Below are positions 27,875-35,000 of a stretch of 64,000 nucleotides of DNA, in pieces. Position numbers and translations under genes: made by a program. The first letter of the stretch is position 1; every line of letters begins with the position of its first letter. The notes beneath the pieces were generated by a model. The model was not told the DNA's origin, did not search any database, and worked only from the letters and a program-made list of their open reading frames with translations. Source of the DNA: Christiangramia bathymodioli (GTDB taxonomy: Bacteria; Bacteroidota; Bacteroidia; Flavobacteriales; Flavobacteriaceae); the NCBI GenBank assembly GCA_009735695.1, contig SRSL01000002.1, positions 453,330-517,329 on the forward strand, given 5' to 3'.

Positions 27875-28856
27875 AGAATTTATCGAGTTTGATAAAAAAA
27901 TCAAGTTAACAGAGAAAAAAATATATGACTTAAAGAAAAGTAGAAAAGGTCTAAGGGATCAGATCAGGAAATGGTTTAAGGATGAGAAACCTGAAGAACT
28001 TCAACCAAAATTTCATGGTCAAGGATCGCAACTAATGAATACCTCTATTAATCCTCTGAGTAGAATTGAAAATGGAAATAAGATTTTTCCTTATGATTCT
28101 GACGACGGTATTTATTTTATTGAAAAGAAAGGTGAAGATAATAAGCGCTCGATTAATGAGTGGCAAGAATGGGTTTATAAAGCTGTAGAAAATTATACCT
28201 CTAAGAAACCTGAAAAAAGAAATGCTTGTATTCGAGTGACATTTTCTGATGGACATCACTTCGATTTTCCAATTTATTATAAGAAAAATGGAGATATTCA
28301 ATTGGCTCACAAAATTGATGGATGGACTGATGCGGATGCTAAAGCATTTTACGAATGGTATAACGACAAGAAAAATAAGCAGATTGAAAGAAATACAAGA
28401 ATAGCTAAAGCTTGGAAGGATTATCAGGAAAATGAAAACGATGGTTTAAAATTACCTAGTGGGTTTGAACTTTCAATTCTTATTGTAGAAAACTATGTCG
28501 AAGAAGATAATTTGGATGACTCGTTCAGATTAACAATGAAGGCTATTTTAGAAGAATTAGAAAAACCCGATCATTTCAAATGTATTAGACCAACTACTCC
28601 AGAAGGTGAAAACTTGTTTGAGAATTATAGCAGTGAAAGAAAGAATAATTTTCTGAATTATTTGAGAAGCTTAGTTGAAGATTGTAAAAAAGCTAAAGAA
28701 GAATGTAATTACCGTAAAGCCTCAGAAATTTTGAGAGATAATCAATTTGGAGATCGTTTTCCATTGGGTGAAGATCGTGACGAGGAGGAAAAGAGTAATA
28801 AGATTGAAAAATGTTTGGTAGGGGCGGTTGTAAATCCAAAGCCTTATGCAAATTGA
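27858..28856 (+). CDS. CD-NTase (cGAS/DncV-like nucleotidyltransferase)
   Basis: 332 residues. Polymerase-beta-type site: GS at 56-57 (FHGQGSQLM), Asp80 and Asp82 in YDSDDGIYFI, and third acidic Asp136 in HFDFPIY. After infection CD-NTases make cyclic di- or trinucleotides that trigger the effector. The clade and product cannot be decided here. The extreme C-terminus (NPKPYAN) is the expected point of attachment for the E2 partner. The gene overlaps the next by 11 bases. Confidence 0.92.
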   Translation: MAVLNKEFIEFDKKIKLTEKKIYDLKKSRKGLRDQIRKWFKDEKPEELQPKFHGQGSQLMNTSINPLSRIENGNKIFPYDSDDGIYFIEKKGEDNKRSINEWQEWVYKAVENYTSKKPEKRNACIRVTFSDGHHFDFPIYYKKNGDIQLAHKIDGWTDADAKAFYEWYNDKKNKQIERNTRIAKAWKDYQENENDGLKLPSGFELSILIVENYVEEDNLDDSFRLTMKAILEELEKPDHFKCIRPTTPEGENLFENYSSERKNNFLNYLRSLVEDCKKAKEECNYRKASEILRDNQFGDRFPLGEDRDEEEKSNKIEKCLVGAVVNPKPYAN

Positions 28857-29505
28857 TACTGATCAAATAAAGTTTAAATTTCCTGGTTTAATTTATATTC
28901 CAGAAAAGAAGAGATTCACAGGATATATAAACGTTGAGGGGAATGACAGATATTATATCGATCTACACCTTCCTGAAAAAATTTATCATTTTCCTAAAGT
29001 CTTTGAAACAGATGAAAGGATACCTAGGAAATTTGATAGACACGTAAATAATGATAATTCTCTTTGTTTTACAACTCAGGCAAAAGCTCAAATTTATTTA
29101 AAAAGTAAGCCTCCTAAATTATCATCCTTTATTGGCGAGGTCGTTGTACCTTATTTAAACCATAATAGCTATTACGAAATTCATAAAGAGTACAAAGAAG
29201 AATTTTCCCATGGAATAATGGGCATAATTGAAGGATATTTCGATATTCTAAAAATTAAAGACTTGAAAAGGATTACTCAATTGTTGATTGATAGAGTCAA
29301 TGGGAAAAAATTAAGACTATTTTATACCTGTTATTGTGGAGAAAATAATTTTAAAAAATGTAATGGAGGCGCTCACGTTAGAGCTTATAGGGATTTTAGA
29401 CTCATAGAAAAAGAAACTTTAATATTCGATTTAAATAATTGCTTCTTTCCTCTCATTAATGAATTAAAAAAGAAAAAGACTTTTCAAATGGATTCAATAC
29501 AATAA
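28846..29505 (+). CDS. CBASS E2-only (Cap2-short) protein
   Basis: 219 residues resembling the stand-alone prokaryotic E2 proteins of short type II CBASS. The E2 active-site pattern is visible as RHVNNDNSLCF: His66, Asn68 and candidate catalytic Cys74. A C-terminal SEC-C-like metal motif reads CYCGENNFKKCNGGAH. In such systems E2 joins the CD-NTase C-terminus to a target and raises its activity. No E1 or JAB gene follows, which fits the E2-only subtype. It is convergent with the Xre gene. Confidence 0.85.
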   Translation: MQIDTDQIKFKFPGLIYIPEKKRFTGYINVEGNDRYYIDLHLPEKIYHFPKVFETDERIPRKFDRHVNNDNSLCFTTQAKAQIYLKSKPPKLSSFIGEVVVPYLNHNSYYEIHKEYKEEFSHGIMGIIEGYFDILKIKDLKRITQLLIDRVNGKKLRLFYTCYCGENNFKKCNGGAHVRAYRDFRLIEKETLIFDLNNCFFPLINELKKKKTFQMDSIQ

Positions 29506-29619
29506 GTCTTTACCTTAAAAAATCTTATAGATAAAGGTAGGTTGCTCCTACTTAGTATTTAAATAGAATAAATTTTGAGAAACCACAAAGAGATTAAAGA
29601 AAAGTTTAGATGTAATTAA

Positions 29620-29889
29620 TTAAGAATTATTTTCTAATTCTTGAAGTGAAAAAGTAAAATTATAAAACTCCATAGGATGAATATCCAAACCTTTTGCGAT
29701 TGGTAAGAGTGTGGTTATTTTAGGTTCATTTTCATCGGCGAGCACTCTATAAATAGCCTTAGTTTCAATATTTCCAATGGAAGCAATGGTAGCAATATCC
29801 CGATCACTTTCATCGATCAGTTTTTTTAAATGCTCACTAAATTTTTTACGATATGCTTTTCGCCATTCTTTCACTAGCACAATATCCAT
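29620..29889 (-). CDS. Xre/Cro-C1 type HTH regulator
   Basis: 89 residues with one lambda-repressor-like HTH at about residues 30-75 (TIASIGNIETKAIYRVLADENEPKITTLLPIAKGLDIHPMEFY). There is no sensor domain. It is convergent with the CBASS operon and sits next to a palindrome at 29909-29922 that could be its autoregulatory site. It could control the CBASS operon or the structured transcript to its right. Confidence 0.8.
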   Translation of the reverse strand: MDIVLVKEWRKAYRKKFSEHLKKLIDESDRDIATIASIGNIETKAIYRVLADENEPKITTLLPIAKGLDIHPMEFYNFTFSLQELENNS

Positions 29890-29908
29890 TCATACAGTCG
29901 AAAAAAAT

Positions 29909-29922
29909 TGTCAAGTTTGACA
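29909..29922. promoter_or_regulatory. Palindromic operator candidate
   Basis: TGTCAA-GT-TTGACA, a perfect 6-bp dyad 20 bases upstream of the Xre start codon. Confidence 0.55.
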
Positions 29923-29935
29923 CAATTAGAAAAAA

Positions 29936-29967
29936 TTTACTATATTTACCTCATATTAATATATTTG
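29936..29967 (+). promoter_or_regulatory. Candidate promoter of the structured leader
   Basis: Perfect -7 box TATATTTG at 29960-29967 with a weak TTTA (29936-29939) 20 bases upstream. It points into the hairpin-rich region that ends at SusC, 635 bases downstream. Confidence 0.45.
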
Positions 29968-30011
29968 CGAACTTCTTAAAGTAAAAATATTAGAAGCATT
30001 CGCTTAGAGTC

Positions 30012-30119
30012 TCAAGTAGAAAACTGGTAATTTTTGGCAACGAGATGATAAGCAAGGATGCTCACGACCCGGGCGTGGGCTCTCTTATCGTTGCACGGTA
30101 TACCAGTACCTCTACTTGA
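30012..30119 (+). ncRNA. Nested 108-base stem-loop, candidate structured RNA
   Basis: Four nested arms pair in order: TCAAGTAGA (30012-30020) with TCTACTTGA (30111-30119); ACTGGTA (30023-30029) with TACCAGT (30101-30107); GCAAC plus GATAAG (30037-30041, 30047-30052) with CTTATCGTTGC (30084-30094, one 5-base bulge); and an apical hairpin GCTCACG (30060-30066) / CGTGGGC (30074-30080, one G-T). The element is visibly richer in G+C than its surroundings. A 61-codon ORF on the minus strand (30012-30197) is probably an accident of this structure. The true strand is undetermined, plus favoured by the promoter at 29960. Confidence 0.55.
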
Positions 30120-30602
30120 TAAGTTGAGTTTCGCGCCCATTTTTTTTGCGATTAATTCTCCTCTCAAAGCCTTTGTTTCTTCACAAAGAACTCGCATTTA
30201 GTAACCAGATTTTTTTTCATACCGGGCCAAAGTGGCCGGCACTTTATTAAGTGTATTTGTTAATTCTGTTTGCGGGAACAGGAAAACCTCTTAAACAATC
30301 CCGTGGGTTGTTATTACCCCCTATTGGTAATAACAGTTGGGTGGGGAGTCTGTTATCCATAAAAGGAAAACGCAGACGGGCAATTTCAGCTTAAGGTCAG
30401 GTGGCTTTAAGTTAGAGTACGGTGATTTTTTGCGCCAAATTTTTTGATTGTTTTAGCCTAAAAAAATTAGCATATGGAAAAAAGAAAAGTGAACACTCGT
30501 TTTGACGGGTAAAAGCTAAAAAGCCTTCCCTTGAGATTGCAGTCGTACAGGGAAGGCCTAAGCTTTAATAAAACAAATGTTTCATTTAACTAATGTAAAA
30601 TT
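30120..30602 (+). promoter_or_regulatory. Hairpin-rich leader region before SusC
   Basis: Gene-free stretch with successive hairpins: CCGGGCCA/TGGCCGG (30222-30239), CACTT/AAGTG (30240-30253), CTGTT/AACAG (30266-30281), TGTTATTACC/GGTAATAACA (30309-30335, perfect 10 bp), GTCTG/CAGAC (30348-30377), and a double stem at 30512-30566. A 12-codon ORF (30474-30512) encodes MEKRKVNTRFDG just before the last stem. This could be a long regulatory 5' leader or a separate RNA. No known riboswitch class is recognised. Confidence 0.45.
30512..30566 (+). promoter_or_regulatory. Double-stem hairpin upstream of SusC
   Basis: Outer stem AAAGCT (30512-30517) / AGCTTT (30561-30566), inner stem GCCTTCCCT (30523-30531) / AGGGAAGGC (30549-30557), no T-run. 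It ends 37 bases before the SusC ATG, so it may control translation. Confidence 0.6.
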
Positions 30603-33584
30603 ATGAAAAATTTTTACAAGCGGGGCATGCTTATCATCATGTTCCTCTTAGCCATGGCCTTATTGGTCATGTTGGCGATGGGTCAAGCCAAAGCGGCAAC
30701 ACCCTCAAATCCTATTTATTTCTACCAACAGGAAATTACTGGCAAAGTCTCCGAGCCCAAAGGGGAACCATTAGAAGGCGTAACTGTTTTTATTAAAAAT
30801 AAACGAGTTGGTGATGTTACCGCAGCAGACGGATCTTATGCTATCCAGGCTAGCCCAGGGGACACCCTGATACTCTCATTTATAGGTTTTAAATCAAAGG
30901 AGGTTGCAGTTGGTAATCAATCTACCATAAATGTTGTCCTAAAGGAAGATATTGCCTCCTTAAACGAAGTGCTTATCAATGCCGGATACTATACCGTAAA
31001 AAGACGTGAACGAACCGGTAACATCTCCCGTGTCACGGCTGAGGAAATAGAAAAACAGCCAGTGATAAGTCCATTACAAGCATTACAAGGAAGAATGGCG
31101 GGTGTACAGATCACCTCTGGAGGAACCAATCCGGGAGCCGCTTCCACCATACAGATTAGGGGAGTTAATAGTCTAAGGAGTGAAGGCAATTATCCTTTAT
31201 ATATTATTGATGGGGTACCAATTAGTTCTATTCCCGTAGAAAGTAATTCTCTTTTAGGAAATTCGGGTCTTGACCCTTTAAATAACCTAAACCCTGCAAA
31301 TATTGAAAGTATTGAGGTTCTTAAAGATGCCGATGCCACAGCTATTTACGGTTCTCGTGGAGCCAACGGGGTGGTTCTTATCACTACAAAAACTGGCTTA
31401 AAGTCTAGTAAAGGACTTGAGATGAGGGCCTATACCGGCATATCTTATGTACCTGGAAAAATGGATTTGCTTGAAACACCGCAATATCTTGAATTAAGAA
31501 AAGCAGCTTATGATAATGACGGTATTGAACCTAATGCCAGCAATGCCTATGATCTTTTGGTATGGGATCAGCAACGTTATACGGACTGGCAGGAATATGC
31601 ATTTGGTAAAAATGCAGAGGTAACTAATGCTAACCTGGCCTTTACTGGAGGAAAAGACCTAACCTCATTTAGAGTAGGGGGCTCTTGGTTTAGCCAGGGC
31701 ACCGTATATCCCGGTGATTATAATTATCGCAAGCTTACCGGTAATTTAAGTCTAAACCACTCCTCCCAGAACAGAAAATTAAATTTACAGGTTTCCCTGA
31801 ATTATGGCCTTGATAAGAACCAACTTACCGGAGATCTCAATGTTGGTGCCTTAAATTTTCTACCTCCTAACGCTCCGGCCTTATTGAATGATGATGACTC
31901 CCTGAACTGGACCGAATGGGCTGAGGCCGGTATAAAGAATCCTCTGGAAGGCTTTTTTAATAGTAATGACATCCAGACGAATAATTTTATCGCGAATGCA
32001 GGTATTTCTTATGAAATTGCAAAAGGCTTAACTCTGAAATCGAGTCTTGGATACACACGGTATGACAGTGACGAATTCTGGAAGTTGCCCGCACGGTCAT
32101 ATAACCCGGCGGGTAATCCCATAAACCGATCAGTACATCTAAACTCCGTTAGGAAATCATGGATTGTAGAACCCCAGTTGGTTTACAATGTCCGTTTTGG
32201 AAAGTTAAATATGGATCTACTACTGGGCGGTACCATTCAGGAAAATACCAGCTCACGTCAAAGTCTGCAAGGTATAGGTTATGCTTCTGAGGCTCTTATT
32301 GGCAATCTGGCGGCCGCAGAGAGTATATTGAATGCACAAAACTCCACGGTTGAGTATAGATATGCTGCGCTATTCTCACGATTGGGATTGAATTGGGATA
32401 AAAAATATTATCTCAACCTAACCGGCCGAAGGGACGGATCCAGCAGGTTCGGACCTAATAAACGCTTTGCCAATTTCGGAGCTATTGGGACAGCCTGGAT
32501 CTTCTCTGAAGAAAGTTTTATGAAAGATCATCTCAACTTTCTCTCCTTAGGTAAACTTCGCGCAAGTTACGGCAGCACGGGGAATGATCAAATTGGTGAT
32601 TATGGATACCTCGACGCTTATGGAGCTACCAGAGGACCAGGAGGTCTTTTTCCTACCGGATTGGCCAATCCCGATTATTCCTGGGAGATTAATAAAAAAT
32701 TGGAAGTGGGACTGGAGTTGGCTGTTTGGAATAACCGGGTCAATTTAGGAGGAAGCTGGTATCAAAACCGTTCCTCCAATCAGCTGGTAGGATATACGCT
32801 TCCTGCAATCACTGGTTTCGGATCTGTCCAGGCCAATTTACCTGCAACAGTCGAGAACCGGGGAACTGAGATAGAATTTCGTAGTATTAATATTGATAAT
32901 TTGAATTTCAAATGGCAGACTTCTTTGAATATAAGTTTTCCAAAAAATGAACTCGTGCGTTATCCAGGTATTGAGGAGTCTTCATACGCCAATACTTACC
33001 GCGTTGGTGAGCCTTTAAATATTTCGCTGAATTATAACTATACAGGGATAGATCCGGAAAGTGGTTATTATTCTTTCCAAGATGTGAATGGTGATAGCAG
33101 ACTGGATTACCAGGACAGAATCATTGTAGAAGATCGAACCAGCGAATTCTTTGGCGGTTTAAACAATAGCCTTAGCTACCAAAATTTTCATTTACAGTTT
33201 TTATGGCAATTCGTCAGGCAAAATGGAAAACTGATATATTATAACGCAGGAAGGCCGGTAAATATCCTCTCAGGATATAATACCGATGACTTTCAACAGC
33301 CAACTCAGTCTTATCAGGGAGCCCTGGCTTATTCAAATGCTATTAACAGCTCACTCTTTACGAGTGACGGTTCTTTTCTCCGTTTAAAAACCCTCTCTCT
33401 GAGCTATGATCTTCCAAAGAAATTTCTTCAGCGTATAGGCATAAACAAATTTCAGTTGTTTTTTAACGGGCAAAACCTCTGGACAATCACGTCTTATAAG
33501 GGTATGGATCCTGAAAATTCTTATGACGGTAATTTTATAGGTAACCTGCGAAGCCTTACCGCAGGAGCTCAAGTAAACTTTTAA
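30603..33584 (+). CDS. SusC/RagA-type TonB-dependent outer-membrane transporter
   Basis: 993 residues. Signal peptide (MLIIMFLLAMALLVMLAMGQAKA), a carboxypeptidase-D-like regulatory domain (EITGKVSEPKGEPLEGVTVFI), then a plug domain (LQALQGRMAGVQI, IRGVNSLR, YIIDGVPI, VLKDADATAIYGSRGANGVVLITTK) and a 22-strand-type barrel ending in an aromatic-containing strand (LTAGAQVNF). It imports bulky nutrients such as oligopeptides or glycans with its SusD lid using TonB energy. The adjoining M16 peptidase rather than glycosidases suggests a peptide substrate. Confidence 0.95.
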   Translation: MKNFYKRGMLIIMFLLAMALLVMLAMGQAKAATPSNPIYFYQQEITGKVSEPKGEPLEGVTVFIKNKRVGDVTAADGSYAIQASPGDTLILSFIGFKSKEVAVGNQSTINVVLKEDIASLNEVLINAGYYTVKRRERTGNISRVTAEEIEKQPVISPLQALQGRMAGVQITSGGTNPGAASTIQIRGVNSLRSEGNYPLYIIDGVPISSIPVESNSLLGNSGLDPLNNLNPANIESIEVLKDADATAIYGSRGANGVVLITTKTGLKSSKGLEMRAYTGISYVPGKMDLLETPQYLELRKAAYDNDGIEPNASNAYDLLVWDQQRYTDWQEYAFGKNAEVTNANLAFTGGKDLTSFRVGGSWFSQGTVYPGDYNYRKLTGNLSLNHSSQNRKLNLQVSLNYGLDKNQLTGDLNVGALNFLPPNAPALLNDDDSLNWTEWAEAGIKNPLEGFFNSNDIQTNNFIANAGISYEIAKGLTLKSSLGYTRYDSDEFWKLPARSYNPAGNPINRSVHLNSVRKSWIVEPQLVYNVRFGKLNMDLLLGGTIQENTSSRQSLQGIGYASEALIGNLAAAESILNAQNSTVEYRYAALFSRLGLNWDKKYYLNLTGRRDGSSRFGPNKRFANFGAIGTAWIFSEESFMKDHLNFLSLGKLRASYGSTGNDQIGDYGYLDAYGATRGPGGLFPTGLANPDYSWEINKKLEVGLELAVWNNRVNLGGSWYQNRSSNQLVGYTLPAITGFGSVQANLPATVENRGTEIEFRSINIDNLNFKWQTSLNISFPKNELVRYPGIEESSYANTYRVGEPLNISLNYNYTGIDPESGYYSFQDVNGDSRLDYQDRIIVEDRTSEFFGGLNNSLSYQNFHLQFLWQFVRQNGKLIYYNAGRPVNILSGYNTDDFQQPTQSYQGALAYSNAINSSLFTSDGSFLRLKTLSLSYDLPKKFLQRIGINKFQLFFNGQNLWTITSYKGMDPENSYDGNFIGNLRSLTAGAQVNF

Positions 33585-33596
33585 AACTATATAGTA

Positions 33597-35000
33597 ATGA
33601 ATATAAAAACATTAATAAACCGAACTCTTTTTTTATTGTTTTTGGCCAGTAATTACTCTTGTGAGAAACTGGTAGAAATCGATTCTCCTACCGATAAATT
33701 GGTAAGAGAAGAGGTGTTCAATAACGATCAAACAGCAATTAGTGCCATGGACGGTATCTATAATGAACTTTTCCAGGCTGATTTCTCAAGTGGTTCAAGA
33801 TCGAGTGTTACCGTACTGGCAGGTTTATCGTCGGATAATGTTCAGTATCTCAATTCAGGAAATATCAATATGATGCAGTTCCAGGAGCATGAAATCGATC
33901 CAAGCAATCCGGGTAACTTACAACTATGGACCAGTGCTTATAATATCATCTATTTATGTAATTCTTTGATCGAAGGTTTAGAAAATTCTTCTTCCATTGA
34001 TGCAGAGCTGCAGCAGCAGCTTGAAGGAGAAGCAAGGTTCGTTCGGGCTTTCAGTTATTTTCAATTGGTAAATCTCTATGGAGATGTACCGTTGATACTG
34101 AACACCGACTATCGGGAAAACGCATTAAAACCGAGAGTAGAAGTCGATGAAATCTACAATTTAATAGAAGAAGACCTACTGATTTCATCAGAAACTCTGA
34201 GTTCTTCATACAGAAATGGCGAAAGAACCAGCGTGAATAAATTTGGGGCAAATGCTCTTCTGGCCAGGGTATATCTCTATCAGGAAGATTGGCAGAAAGC
34301 TGAAGATTATAGCAGCCAGGTAATTAATGAAACTGCTACTTACGAAATACTAGATAACCTGGATGATGTTTTTCTGGCAAATAGCCGGGAGGCCATATGG
34401 CAAATTTCTCCAATCGGGGGTGGCGGAATAGCCTCTAATACGAATGATGGTAGTATGTTTATTATCGATCCTTTCTTTTCTTTTTTTGCCACATTAAAAT
34501 TAGATGCATCCATAATTCCTGAATTTAATGAAAGTGATATTCGCCGTCAGAATTGGGTTGGATATAATTCATCAAAAGATGCTTTCTTCAGTCATAAATA
34601 TAAGATTGATGCCAGTTCAGAATTTCCCATTAAGGAATATTCTATGGTTTTACGTTTAGCTGAGCAATATCTAATTCGGGCAGAAGCAAGAGCAAATTTG
34701 GGTAAGATCAACGATGCACTAAATGATCTTGACGTGATTCGTAAGCGAGCGGGGTTACCTGCTTTAACGGAGATTACACCAGGTATAGCAGAGGAAGAAT
34801 TAATGGAAAAGATATTTCTCCAGCGAAGGCTTGAACTATTTACAGAATGGGGACATCGCTGGTTTGATCTTATAAGAACCGACCGAACTACAAATGTTTT
34901 TGGGAATAACCCAACCTGGCAGAATACAGATATACTTTATCCAATTCCAGCCGAAGAAATTTCAAAGAACCCAAACTTAATTCAGAATGATGGCTATTAA
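33597..35000 (+). CDS. SusD/RagB-type outer-membrane lipoprotein
   Basis: 467 residues. Lipobox SNYSC places the lipidated Cys at about residue 22; tetratricopeptide-type helices and the family motifs GEARFVRAFSYFQLVNLYGDVPL, ALLARVYLYQEDW, YLIRAEARANLG and RRLELFTEWGHRWFDLIRT are clear. It forms the ligand-binding lid on SusC at the cell surface. It starts 12 bases after SusC and overlaps the peptidase gene by 14 bases. Confidence 0.95.
   Translation: MNIKTLINRTLFLLFLASNYSCEKLVEIDSPTDKLVREEVFNNDQTAISAMDGIYNELFQADFSSGSRSSVTVLAGLSSDNVQYLNSGNINMMQFQEHEIDPSNPGNLQLWTSAYNIIYLCNSLIEGLENSSSIDAELQQQLEGEARFVRAFSYFQLVNLYGDVPLILNTDYRENALKPRVEVDEIYNLIEEDLLISSETLSSSYRNGERTSVNKFGANALLARVYLYQEDWQKAEDYSSQVINETATYEILDNLDDVFLANSREAIWQISPIGGGGIASNTNDGSMFIIDPFFSFFATLKLDASIIPEFNESDIRRQNWVGYNSSKDAFFSHKYKIDASSEFPIKEYSMVLRLAEQYLIRAEARANLGKINDALNDLDVIRKRAGLPALTEITPGIAEEELMEKIFLQRRLELFTEWGHRWFDLIRTDRTTNVFGNNPTWQNTDILYPIPAEEISKNPNLIQNDGY

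Noticed and set aside
30012..30197. 61-codon minus-strand ORF in the structured region
   Set aside because: It coincides with nested self-complementary arms, has no family resemblance, and is better explained by the RNA-like structure.
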